From Paractinoplanes ferrugineus (GTDB taxonomy: Bacteria > Actinomycetota > Actinomycetes > Mycobacteriales > Micromonosporaceae), in NCBI RefSeq assembly GCF_016862195.1, contig NZ_BOMM01000038.1, positions 1 to 64,000 of the forward strand: a stretch of DNA of 64,000 nt. The letters run 5' to 3'. Shown here in pieces: positions 1-7,539 of this stretch. The notes beneath the pieces were generated by a model. That model had not been told where the DNA came from, did no database searches, and saw only the letters and a program-made list of their open reading frames with translations. Within the stretch, counting starts at the first letter, position 1. Each line of letters begins with the position of its first letter. Made by a program: the position numbers and the translations under genes.

Positions 1-34
1 CGGCTGGGTTGGCGGACCGGCTGGGTTGGCGGAC
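1..34. repeat. 17-bp tandem repeat at window start
   Basis: Two identical 17-base units, cggctgggttggcggac, lie head to tail, and a shortened third copy (cgggggctggcggac) follows at 35-49. The array may extend left of the window. It sits downstream of the minus-strand gene ending at 135. I see no gene in 1-134. Confidence 0.7.
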
Positions 35-134
35 CGGGGGCTGGCGGACCGGCGGGGATCGGTCGGGTTTGTGGGGCAGGTGGGCGTGCGGGGAGGGCGT
101 GGCCGCCGTCGGGGGACGGCGGCCACGGAAGGGG

Positions 135-794
135 TCAGGCCGCGGTTGCCGACCACATGGCGGTGAAGGCGGCGGCTTCGCCGGCCAGCCAGCTCTCGAT
201 GTCGGCGGGCTTGGCGGCGGGGTCGATGCGGTGGGTGGTGCCGCGGCGGAGGTCGACCAGGACCGGGGTGGCGTTGGGCAGGATCTGGTCCATGTGGCGG
301 GCCATCAGGTAAAGGGTGGCGGTGACGGCCTCGGGGGTCGGCGGAGCCTCGTCGAAGTGCAGGCGGACGGCTTCGCGGCGGCCGTCTTCGTAGCGCAGGC
401 CGAAGTGCGGGTTGATTTTGACGGCCAGGGGGCCGACGGAGGCGACGGCGTCTCGGGTCTGAGCGAGGCTCACCTGGTCCGGGGCGCCCAGTGAGATGAG
501 GTAGGTCAGGGCGCCGGCGCTGACCGACTCGTAGAGGGGCTTCCAGCGGTCCTTCACCAAGGCGGGCACGCCCGAGAGGTAGCTGCCGCCGGTGCGGAAG
601 GCGATGTCGGCCTTGAGGGCCTTGACCAACTGGCCGTGCGGGTTGAAGCCGGAGCGGCGCTCCCGGGCCTTGCGCAGGCCACCCACGAAAGTGGCCTTGG
701 CGGGGCCGGTGCGGGTCACGTAGCGGGTGAAGCCGAGCATCGTCGCGTATGGCGGGATCGTGGGCACGGTTTCGGACAAAACAGGCGCGGTCAC
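135..794 (-). CDS. Conserved hypothetical protein, 219 aa
   Basis: I do not recognise the family. GTG at 794 is chosen because GAGGAG lies about six bases upstream; a longer reading to 863 has no such site. The protein begins MTAPVLSETVPTIPPYATM. It is soluble-looking, with no signal peptide or membrane segment, and has a basic stretch (KARERRSG) near residue 45 and an acidic, alternating C-terminal half. It is monocistronic, with repeats on both sides. Codon use looks normal for the window, so I think it is a real gene of unknown function. Confidence 0.7.
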   Translation of the reverse strand: MTAPVLSETVPTIPPYATMLGFTRYVTRTGPAKATFVGGLRKARERRSGFNPHGQLVKALKADIAFRTGGSYLSGVPALVKDRWKPLYESVSAGALTYLISLGAPDQVSLAQTRDAVASVGPLAVKINPHFGLRYEDGRREAVRLHFDEAPPTPEAVTATLYLMARHMDQILPNATPVLVDLRRGTTHRIDPAAKPADIESWLAGEAAAFTAMWSATAA

Positions 795-1696
795 GTTGAT
801 CTCCTCGCAGGTCACGGCCCCTTTTAGTACACACATTCTAATCGATGGGTACGACATTCCCAACCGGTCTGGACCGCCGCTCCTGTGCCGTCCGGGTGCC
901 GGTGCCGGTGCCGGTGCCGGTGCCGGTGGCGGCGGCTGCAGGGAGCAAACTGCCGTGGCATGGGCGTCGATCCCCGAGGGCGCCCGAGGTGGCGCCGCAG
1001 AGTGACGCGGCGAGTTGGCGAGGGCGCGGCGGGCGGGGTTCGCTGCGATGCGCCGTCAAAACACCTGGGCGCCGGCGCCTGATCCACTCGCGCCTGCCCA
1101 TCGCCGTCGCACCCGCTCACCGCGAGACCGTTGTGTCCTGCATCACCGGGCTCGCAACCTTGCGCGGGGCATGCCGTTCGGCGAGCTCTGGCGGCAGGGC
1201 AGCCCACCTCGCACACCGCGGGCCGGGCCCGGTTCATCGCCGCGGACCGGCTCGCCGCCGTCACCGGAACCCTCGAGACGCACCTGGCCCGCGCTCATCG
1301 AGATCCGCGGGCCGCAGCCCGACTGGCCGGCCTGCCGCCGTGAGCCTCGGCCCCGGCTGCGCCCCATGCGCCGCTCGCCATCGCGGCGGATCGGTGCGGC
1401 AACTGGTGCCGCACCACTGCTACGTCGCGTCCGGGGCCGGAGATGGATCGGGCCGCCCGGCCTGATCGACCAGCCCGGTCCGCGCCTCGACGAACTGCCC
1501 GAGATCGTCGCCGCGTCACGCGCACGCATGCGGCCCGCCACCATCAGCGGCTCGGCCGGCGTCGGCGAGGCCTTCCCCGGGGAAGCGAACCTCGAGCGGC
1601 TGCGCGACGTCGACGACCGGGTGTCGGCTTGCTCGCCGGCGTTCCCGTCCAAACCGACCGTGCTGGGGATGGCCGCCGAGTCGGTCGTCGTCGGAG
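795..1696. other. Gene-poor stretch with degraded coding traces
   Basis: About 900 bases without a convincing intact gene. Several forward frames show short protein-like patches: residues resembling RFIAADRLAAVTGTLETHL around 1225-1340, ending at a TGA at 1344, and a patch containing RLDELPEIVAASRARM around 1480-1535 in another frame. No start, ribosome site or continuous frame joins them. The look is of a decayed gene interrupted by stops and frameshifts. I could not assign the ancestor. The GGTGCC repeat is at its left end. Confidence 0.4.
895..930. repeat. Hexanucleotide GGTGCC microsatellite
   Basis: Five perfect ggtgcc units (895-924) are followed by one variant unit (ggtggc). It lies about 100 bases upstream of the gene that starts at 794. 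It sits in non-coding DNA, so unit-number change would not shift a frame of any recognised gene. Confidence 0.85.
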
Positions 1697-2014
1697 TCAG
1701 CTCGAAGAAACGATGTGCACGCCCACCCGCATGGACGAGTCGAGGCCGTCCTCCTCGGCGAGCAGTTCGAACACGCGCTGATGCGGTTCGTCGTGCACCG
1801 GGTTGGAGTAGTGGCGGTCGAAGGACTCCTGATCGCGGTAGAACTCGAATGCCCACATCACGTCGGCATTGTCGTCGTCGCGGCTGACCGCCCAGTCCAC
1901 GGGGCCATCGGGATCACCGGTGTAGTGCAGGTCGGTGATGAGTTTGAAGAGTTCGTCTGCCTTGCCGGGTTTGGCTTGGAAACGCAGTACGACTCCGGGC
2001 TGGTTCTTCTTCAT
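1697..2014 (-). CDS. ABM-domain (antibiotic biosynthesis monooxygenase-like) protein
   Basis: A 105-aa protein of the size of single ABM-domain ferredoxin-fold proteins, which include quinol and anthrone monooxygenases and heme-degrading enzymes. It opens with the typical first strand (MKKNQPGVVLRFQAKPGKAD). WAFEFYRDQESFDRHYSNP and a following helix match the family pattern of an aromatic-rich strand before a His-containing helix. ATG at 2014 has GGGAGAAGG about eight bases upstream. The gene stands alone. Two copies of a palindrome occupy its promoter, so tight control by a dimeric repressor is likely. The substrate is unknown. Confidence 0.8.
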   Translation of the reverse strand: MKKNQPGVVLRFQAKPGKADELFKLITDLHYTGDPDGPVDWAVSRDDDNADVMWAFEFYRDQESFDRHYSNPVHDEPHQRVFELLAEEDGLDSSMRVGVHIVSSS

Positions 2015-2035
2015 GCGCTACCTTCTCCCAGGTTT

Positions 2036-2086
2036 CTGGAACGTCGTTCCAGAAATGAGTCTGGAACAACGTTCCAGGAATGTCAA
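2036..2086 (-). promoter_or_regulatory. Promoter with duplicated CTGGAAC-N3-GTTCCAG operator
   Basis: Two copies of CTGGAAC-N3-GTTCCAG lie at 2036-2052 and 2061-2077, 25 bases apart start to start. The first extends to a perfect 10-base arm palindrome (2034-2054). On the minus strand a consensus -35 (TTGACA, 2086-2081) is followed after 17 bases by CAGACT (2063-2058), a weak -10. The distal palindrome therefore fills the -35/-10 spacer and the proximal one covers the start of the transcript. This is the layout of a TetR/MarR-type repression site. No repressor gene is adjacent. The rest of 2087-2366 shows nothing I can name. Confidence 0.7.
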
Positions 2087-2366
2087 GATGACCTCCCACG
2101 ATCTTTGATGCGGAGAAAGTGGCAGCCCCGACGGCGCATTTGCGCGCGCCCTGTCCACCGGCGCCGGCGCAAGCTACAACCACGTGGGAGCAAGCAGGAG
2201 GTCGGCCGCCGAGGCCGCCGCGCGGCTCGTAACCGGCTTACCTCATCGAAGCTCAACCGATGCAGCCGTCGACACTGCGTGAAATGATCTCGACCTTCTC
2301 CGCGGACGAGCCAACGCCCCGGAAATCCGCAAGGCATCTCCGGGCGCGACGGCTACGCTCCCAGTC

Positions 2367-2945
2367 GTGGTAGCGGACACGGTGGCCCGGGCGGTCGCCG
2401 AGATCGGGTTGCGGGAGCCGGTCGGCGGCATCCGGATAGTGGGGGTCGACGGCCCCAGCGGCTCCGGCAAGAGCACGTTCGCCCGGCCGCTGGCGGCGGC
2501 ACTGCGGGCGCCGATCGTGGAGATCGACGATTTCGTGTCGTGGGGTGACTTCGCCGGATGGTGGCCGCGGTTCGAGGCGCAGGTGCTCGCGCCGCTGCTG
2601 CGCGGCGACGACGCGGTCTATCAGGTGCGGGACTGGGCCGACTGGCACGGCGACACGCTCGGCGGGTTCAAGCGGCTCGCCTGGACGCCCACGGTGGTGC
2701 TGGAAGGGGTCACCTGCACGCGGCGGGAGACGGTCGGCCGGCTCGTCTACGCGGTCTGGGTCGAGGCGCCGGCGGAGCTGCGACTGGCGCGAGGGCTGGC
2801 CCGGGACAGCGGCTTCGGCGACGCCGAGCGGTTGTGGCGCCGGTGGATGGTCGAGGAGGAGCGGTTCTTCGCGGCCGACGGCACGCGCGACCGGGCCGAT
2901 CTGGTCATCGACACCGCTGGCCAGGATCGGTTCGCATGCCGCTGA
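2367..2945 (+). CDS. Uridine kinase-like P-loop protein
   Basis: A 192-aa P-loop protein. The Walker A motif is GPSGSGKST at about residues 29-37, preceded by a strand (IRIVGVD). A DD pair in IVEIDDFVSWGDF near residue 58 is where uridine kinase-like enzymes hold the phospho-acceptor aspartate. Small actinobacterial proteins of this type are annotated as uridine kinases or (d)NMP kinases; the real substrate is not shown. The start is GTG with no clear ribosome site. Its last 10 bases overlap the next gene, so the two are probably co-translated. Confidence 0.72.
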   Translation: MVADTVARAVAEIGLREPVGGIRIVGVDGPSGSGKSTFARPLAAALRAPIVEIDDFVSWGDFAGWWPRFEAQVLAPLLRGDDAVYQVRDWADWHGDTLGGFKRLAWTPTVVLEGVTCTRRETVGRLVYAVWVEAPAELRLARGLARDSGFGDAERLWRRWMVEEERFFAADGTRDRADLVIDTAGQDRFACR

Positions 2946-3448
2946 CGAACCCGTGGCTCGCCGAGCCCATGCCGGCCGGACGGATGCCGCGCGAGCGTCT
3001 CGAGGAGCGCATCCGCAATCTGCTGTCGTCGCAGAACATGTGCGTGCTGGCCACCGCCGGGCCGGACGGGCCGCTGGCCACACCGGTGCGTTACTACTCG
3101 CTCGGGTTGGCGGTCATGTTCACCGCCGCGCCCCGGTCGCCGAAGGTGCGCAACATCGCGGCCGACCCGCGCGTCTCGATCGGGATCTTCGCCCCGCTCG
3201 TCGGGCTGGCCAGCAGCCGGGGAGCACAGCTGTTCGGGTCGGCCCGGGTGCTGGCGCCGGCGGACCCGGAGCGGGTGGCCTACTGGGAGGCGTTCCGCTG
3301 GGAGAGCGAGCACGCCGAGCGGGGCCGGCCGGTCAGCGAACCGCCGCGGGACACGCTCGTGGTGCTCGACCCGGTGCGGATCGTCTACACCGAGCACTGG
3401 CTGCGGCGGGACGGCTTCGCGGCCCGGCAGTTCTGGCGGCGTGCGTAA
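2936..3448 (+). CDS. Pyridoxamine 5'-phosphate oxidase-like flavin-binding protein
   Basis: 170 aa, split-barrel FMN-binding fold. The pattern MCVLATAGPDGPLATPVRYY followed by FTAAPRSPKVRNI and DPRVSIGIF is the usual strand-turn-strand with a basic flavin/substrate-contact segment of PNPOx-like proteins. Family members include F420- or FMN-dependent reductases and proteins of unknown role. ATG at 2936 lies inside the end of the preceding kinase gene (10-base overlap), indicating an operon. I cannot tell whether it binds FMN or F420. Confidence 0.75.
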   Translation: MPLTNPWLAEPMPAGRMPRERLEERIRNLLSSQNMCVLATAGPDGPLATPVRYYSLGLAVMFTAAPRSPKVRNIAADPRVSIGIFAPLVGLASSRGAQLFGSARVLAPADPERVAYWEAFRWESEHAERGRPVSEPPRDTLVVLDPVRIVYTEHWLRRDGFAARQFWRRA

Positions 3449-3458
3449 GTTTGTGGGC

Positions 3459-4202
3459 ATGGCCGTGATCCGATGCGACTTCTTCGCCGAGACCCTCGAG
3501 CTCAGCACCTCGATGACCGTTCTGCTGCCGGACGAGGGCGCGACCCCACCGCCCGTTCTCTATCTGCTGCACGGTCTCAGCGACGACCACACCGCGTGGA
3601 CCCGATTCACTTCGATCGAGAGATACGCGTACGACAAAGGTCTCGCCGTGGTGATGCCGCAGGTGCACCGGAGTTTCTATGCCGACGAGGCGGTCGGGCT
3701 CCGGTTCTGGGACTTCCTGACGGCGGAGCTGCCGGCCGTCGTCGACCGGTTCTTCAAGGTGTCGGCGCGGCGCGAGGACACGTACGTCGCGGGGCTGTCG
3801 ATGGGGGGTTATGGCGCTTTCAAGTGGGCGTTGCGGGAACCGGCGCGGTTCACGGCCGCGGCCAGCCTGTCCGGGGCGCTGGACCTGGCGTACATCCAGG
3901 AATCTGATCTTCGGCCGCACATCCGGGAACTCGCCCCGCGGGTGTTCGGGGACCGCCGGGTCCGCGGCGGTGACGCGGACCTGCTGCACCTGATCAGGAC
4001 CGCGGAGCCGGCCGAGCTGCCGCGGCTGATGCTGCGCTGCGGCACCGAGGACCACCTGGTCGAGCAGAACGAGCGGTTCGTGGCCGCGGCCGCGGACGCC
4101 GGGGTGTCGCTCGACGCCGATTTCGGGCCGGGCGAACACGTCTGGCAGTACTGGGACGACCAGATCCGGGTGGTGCTCGACTGGATGATCCCGAAGCGCT
4201 AG
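3459..4202 (+). CDS. Alpha/beta-hydrolase, EstA / S-formylglutathione hydrolase-like esterase
   Basis: 247 aa. The nucleophile elbow is GLSMGGYG with Ser about residue 114. The oxyanion region is LLHGLSDDHTAW (about 37-47). Later CGTEDHLVEQN and GPGEHVWQYWD supply the probable catalytic Asp and His. This is the tributyrin-esterase/S-formylglutathione hydrolase group, which cleaves short acyl esters. ATG at 3459 gives the usual family N-terminus (MAVIRCDFF); an in-frame GTG lies at 3441. It starts 10 bases after the preceding stop, so it may share that transcript. Its stop overlaps the convergent PAC2-family gene by four bases. Confidence 0.85.
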   Translation: MAVIRCDFFAETLELSTSMTVLLPDEGATPPPVLYLLHGLSDDHTAWTRFTSIERYAYDKGLAVVMPQVHRSFYADEAVGLRFWDFLTAELPAVVDRFFKVSARREDTYVAGLSMGGYGAFKWALREPARFTAAASLSGALDLAYIQESDLRPHIRELAPRVFGDRRVRGGDADLLHLIRTAEPAELPRLMLRCGTEDHLVEQNERFVAAAADAGVSLDADFGPGEHVWQYWDDQIRVVLDWMIPKR

Positions 4203-5104
4203 GAGTCGTCGCGGGTCTGCTCCGCGAGGAACCGCTCCAGTTCGGCGCCCAGTTCCTCGGCCGTGGGCAGCGGCGTGTCCGACTCGGCGAGCAGGTTCTG
4301 CTCGCGGCCCCGCAGGAACGCGTCGTACTGCGCCTCCAGGGAGCTGACGAGGTGGGCTGCCTGCTCGTCGTCGGCGATCTGCTTGTCGACGTCGGCGCGC
4401 ACCAGCTCGGCCGCCTTGCGCAGCTGGCTGGTCGGCAGGGCCAGGCCGGTGGTCGCGGAGACCGAGTCGGCGAGCAGTTCGGCCGCCGCCGGGAAGCTGG
4501 TCTGGGCCAGGTAGTGCGGGACGTGGGCGGCGTATCCCATGGCGTTCTTGCCGGCCTGGCCGAGCCGGAACTCGAGCAGGTTGCCGACGCTGGCCGGCAC
4601 CTGCACGCGCTGCAGCCACGACTCCCGGTCGCCGAGCAGGCTCTGGTCGGTGGCGTGGGCGGTGACGCTCACCGGGCGGGTGTGCGGTACGGCCATCGGG
4701 ATGGCGTTGAGCCCGACCGTCAGCTTGACCCCGAAGCGTTCGATGAGCCCGGTCACGGCCGCGATGAACCGCTCCCACTGCAGGTCCGGTTCGGGACCGG
4801 CGAGCAGCAGGAACTCGGTGCCGAGCTGGTCGCGCACCAGGTGCAGGGCGAGGCTGGGCTGGTCGTACGACTCCCAGTGGTCCTCTACGAAGATCATCGG
4901 AGGGCGGCGGGAGCGGTAGTCGAGGAGCTGGTCGAGGTCGAACGTGGCGACGACCTCGTTCTCCAGGGTGTCGAGGAGATTCTCGCGGAACAGCTGGATC
5001 GCGCTGCCCGCGTCGACGAACCCGGTGAGCGCCTGAACCAGGACTGGCTCGGTCAGCGCCGGCAGGTCGTCGGCCAACTCGTACAGCTCGCGTGGGTCGA
5101 GCAT
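4199..5104 (-). CDS. PAC2-family protein
   Basis: 301 aa, full length for the actinobacterial PAC2 family, which is related to the eukaryotic proteasome assembly chaperone 2. The conserved opening VLVQALTGFVDAGSAIQLFRE is present, and the acidic helical C-terminus (about residues 245-301) is typical. Actinobacteria have 20S proteasomes, but the bacterial role is not established and no proteasome genes are in this window. ATG at 5104 has AGGAGG nine bases upstream. The untranslated leader contains a direct repeat of CGTTTTGGAAC-like sequence (about 5118-5152). Confidence 0.85.
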   Translation of the reverse strand: MLDPRELYELADDLPALTEPVLVQALTGFVDAGSAIQLFRENLLDTLENEVVATFDLDQLLDYRSRRPPMIFVEDHWESYDQPSLALHLVRDQLGTEFLLLAGPEPDLQWERFIAAVTGLIERFGVKLTVGLNAIPMAVPHTRPVSVTAHATDQSLLGDRESWLQRVQVPASVGNLLEFRLGQAGKNAMGYAAHVPHYLAQTSFPAAAELLADSVSATTGLALPTSQLRKAAELVRADVDKQIADDEQAAHLVSSLEAQYDAFLRGREQNLLAESDTPLPTAEELGAELERFLAEQTRDDS

Positions 5105-5325
5105 GTCGACGACCTCCTGTGTTCCAAAAAACGCACTGCGTTCCAAAACGGGGTAACCACGTGTAACAGCGGCCGGGGATAGTTCATTCCGGTGACCGTA
5201 CGATCATGCCAAACGTGCGGTAGATCTCAGCCTGGGCACAACTGATCTTCTTCCTCGCGTGCACGTGCATGTGCACGGCACAATGGGTGCCAGATCTTCG
5301 CTATCCCCCCCTTCGGAGCGATCTG

Positions 5326-6045
5326 GTGAGCGAATCCGCGAGTCTGCCCGCCGTCAAAGACCAAATCCCCGAGACTCTGCCCCCGGTTGAAGACCAAATC
5401 CCCGAGACCGAGGCACCCCCCGGCACTCTGTGGTCACGCATGAAAGCCGACCCGCAGTTCGCCCCGGAGCACCTCGCCCTGGAAGCTGTGCGCCGTCTCG
5501 GTCCCGAGGCGGCCCGGTGGGCCGAGCGTGCGCGCCTGGAAAACCCCGACCTCACCCCGGACGCGCTCGCCGAACTCGCGGTCAAGCGGTTCACCACCCT
5601 GGCCCGCATCTCCGGGGCCGTATCCGGGGCCACCGGCCTGCCCGGCGCCGTTCTCGACGTGGGTGTCCTGGCCTGGACCCAGGCCCGCATGACGCTGCAC
5701 ATCGCGGCGGCGTACGGTCTCGATCCGTCCGCTCCCGAGCGGGCCACCGACCTGCTGGTGTTGCAGCGGGTGCACAAGGCCGCCGAGGCCGCCCGCCTCG
5801 CGCTGGGGGTGGCCGCCGGCCGGGAGCGGGCCAGCCGCATGTTCACCGGCGCGGGCGGCCGGCCGATCACCGGCGTGATCCTCAAGCTGGGCCTGCGGCT
5901 CGCCCAGATGGCCGGCGTCCGGGCCGGTCGCCGCATGTTCGCCAAGATCATTCCGGGGGCCGCGGTCATCCTCGGCACCTGGGTCAACTCGGCCGCGACG
6001 AAGGATCTGGCCAAGCGGGCCCGCGCGCTGTTCGGGCGCGACTAA
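5326..6045 (+). CDS. EcsC-family protein
   Basis: About 239 aa. The N-terminus is short and acidic, with two copies of a DQIPET motif (DQIPETLPP, then DQIPETEAPP), which is odd for the family. A helical domain with Gly/Ala-rich amphipathic stretches (GAVSGATGLPGAVLDVGVLAWTQ) matches EcsC-type proteins, whose name comes from a Bacillus ABC-transporter locus and whose function is unclear. GTG at 5326 is chosen because GGAG precedes it. It is divergent from the PAC2 gene across 221 bases that contain an 18-base near-palindrome (5259-5276). Confidence 0.75.
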   Translation: MSESASLPAVKDQIPETLPPVEDQIPETEAPPGTLWSRMKADPQFAPEHLALEAVRRLGPEAARWAERARLENPDLTPDALAELAVKRFTTLARISGAVSGATGLPGAVLDVGVLAWTQARMTLHIAAAYGLDPSAPERATDLLVLQRVHKAAEAARLALGVAAGRERASRMFTGAGGRPITGVILKLGLRLAQMAGVRAGRRMFAKIIPGAAVILGTWVNSAATKDLAKRARALFGRD

Positions 6046-6076
6046 GCAACCCGCGCCGCCGGACGATCTGACCCAT

Positions 6077-6664
6077 GTGCGACGTGGGCTGCTGCTGGTG
6101 GGCGTTCTGCTGCTCGGCGGCTGCGGGAAGTCCGGGACGGCCACCGCCACCGCGACCCCCGTGCCGTCGTCGACCGGCAAACCCTGGGTGATCACCACCC
6201 AGGGCAGTGCCACGCCGTCCGCCGCCCGGGGTGGCGTCTGGACCGCGACGACCAGCCCGTTCCCGTCCGGGTTCCTGCCCCTGCCGTCGAACCCGCCGGC
6301 CGCCACCGCCACCCCGTCGTGGCAGTGCACGCCGAACAACGGCCGCGGCACGATCGGCGGCGCCACCGTGGTGCCGGCCGGTACGAGTGCCGCGGTGACG
6401 TTCTTCAACCCGGGTGGCGTCAACCTGCTCCAGTTCCGGGTGACCGCCATCAACGAGGATCTGGTCACCGGCGCGCAGCGGGACGTCGGCTGGACCGTGG
6501 TCACTCCGGGGAAGGCCTGTGAGTACCAGACGGTCACGATCACCGGCCTGACCCCGAAGACCCACTACGTCTTCTCGGTCGACGCGGTCTGGTCCCAGGT
6601 GGGCGGCAACGACGGCACGAACGCGGCCACGATCGCGCGCTCGGGCGTCATATCAACGACCTGA
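6077..6664 (+). CDS. Lipoprotein with fibronectin III-like domain
   Basis: 195 aa. The N-terminus MRRGLLLVGVLLLGGC is a lipoprotein signal with the lipobox LGGC, Cys about 16. A Thr/Ala/Pro-rich linker follows to about residue 80. The C-terminal about 110 residues read as a fibronectin type III-like beta sandwich (TVTITGLTPKTHYVFSVDAVW is a typical F-G region). It should be anchored on the outer face of the membrane. It begins 31 bases after the EcsC-family gene and may be co-transcribed. Its end overlaps the convergent reductase gene by 17 bases. No enzymatic motif. Confidence 0.75.
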   Translation: MRRGLLLVGVLLLGGCGKSGTATATATPVPSSTGKPWVITTQGSATPSAARGGVWTATTSPFPSGFLPLPSNPPAATATPSWQCTPNNGRGTIGGATVVPAGTSAAVTFFNPGGVNLLQFRVTAINEDLVTGAQRDVGWTVVTPGKACEYQTVTITGLTPKTHYVFSVDAVWSQVGGNDGTNAATIARSGVISTT

Positions 6665-7484
6665 CCGGCGCCCAGCCGGCTCGCCGGGCCTTGCCGATGT
6701 CCAGCACCATCCCGTCGGTGACCTGATCGATGCTGTACCGGGTGAGCCGCTGCCCGGCGACCAGCGACGCGGCCCGCGCCAGCCCGACCGGCACGTGCCG
6801 CACCGGCACCCCCAGGACCGCCTCGACGGCGGCGTCGCGCCGGTAGACCCGCTCGTCGGCGATGTTGTAGGCGCCGGCCGGCCATCCGATCGCGGCCAGG
6901 CACGCCGACCCGAGGTTCTCCACGGCGGTCAGGCTGAGCGGCACGTCCGGTCCGGGGAGCCAGGCGTGGCCGCCGCGCACGATCCGCCGCAGCCGCGGCA
7001 GCAGGTGCGGGTCACCGGCGCCGTAGACCGCGCGCGGCCGCAGCACGACCGCACCGGCCGCGAGCGCGAGCTTCTCGCCCGCCGATTTGGTACGCCCGTA
7101 GGCCGTGCGCTGCCGCTCGACCGGGTGGTCCTCGCGAACCGGGGAGGTGTACGGCCCCGGCCGGTAGACGCTCGCACTGCTGACCCAGACGACCGGCCTG
7201 CCGCCCGCGGCCGCCAGAAGCCGTTGCGTGCCGCCGACGTTCACCGCGTGAAAGGCCGCCTCGACACGCTTGCCGCCGGCCGGATCGCCGACCGCCGCGG
7301 CCAGGTGGATCACCGCGTCCACCCCGGACAGATCGGGGTGGCCCGAGCTCGCATCCCAGTAGCGGTGCCGCCGGCCGGGCCCGGCCCGGCGCCCGAGACC
7401 GACGACGTCGGCTCCGCTGTCCGCGGCGAGCCGCGCCACCACACCACCGCAGAAGCCACTGGCTCCGGTCACCGCTATCCGCAT
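6648..7484 (-). CDS. NAD-dependent epimerase/dehydratase, OleD-like 2-alkyl-3-oxoalkanoate reductase candidate
   Basis: 278 aa, extended SDR. The dinucleotide site is TGASGFCGG (6-14) and the catalytic pair is in the YGRTK motif, with SSASVYRPG supplying the Ser. It is the last gene of the minus-strand cluster that starts at 11787. In ole pathways the SDR OleD reduces the beta-keto acid made by OleA, and the neighbourhood makes that role attractive here, but the sequence alone only shows a sugar-epimerase/3-beta-HSD-like SDR. It is shorter than typical OleD (about 330 aa). It is separated from the P450 gene by 55 bases. Confidence 0.75.
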   Translation of the reverse strand: MRIAVTGASGFCGGVVARLAADSGADVVGLGRRAGPGRRHRYWDASSGHPDLSGVDAVIHLAAAVGDPAGGKRVEAAFHAVNVGGTQRLLAAAGGRPVVWVSSASVYRPGPYTSPVREDHPVERQRTAYGRTKSAGEKLALAAGAVVLRPRAVYGAGDPHLLPRLRRIVRGGHAWLPGPDVPLSLTAVENLGSACLAAIGWPAGAYNIADERVYRRDAAVEAVLGVPVRHVPVGLARAASLVAGQRLTRYSIDQVTDGMVLDIGKARRAGWAPVRSLI

Positions 7485-7539
7485 GCTTGCCCACCCGCCT
7501 TCTCGACGCCGCTCACCGGCTGTCCGGTCGTTTCGGCGG

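Noticed and set aside
1015-1887. 290-codon plus-strand frame in the gene-poor block
   Set aside because: Arg/Pro-rich with no domain, no ribosome site and overlaps the ABM gene in antisense; kept only as a trace of decay.
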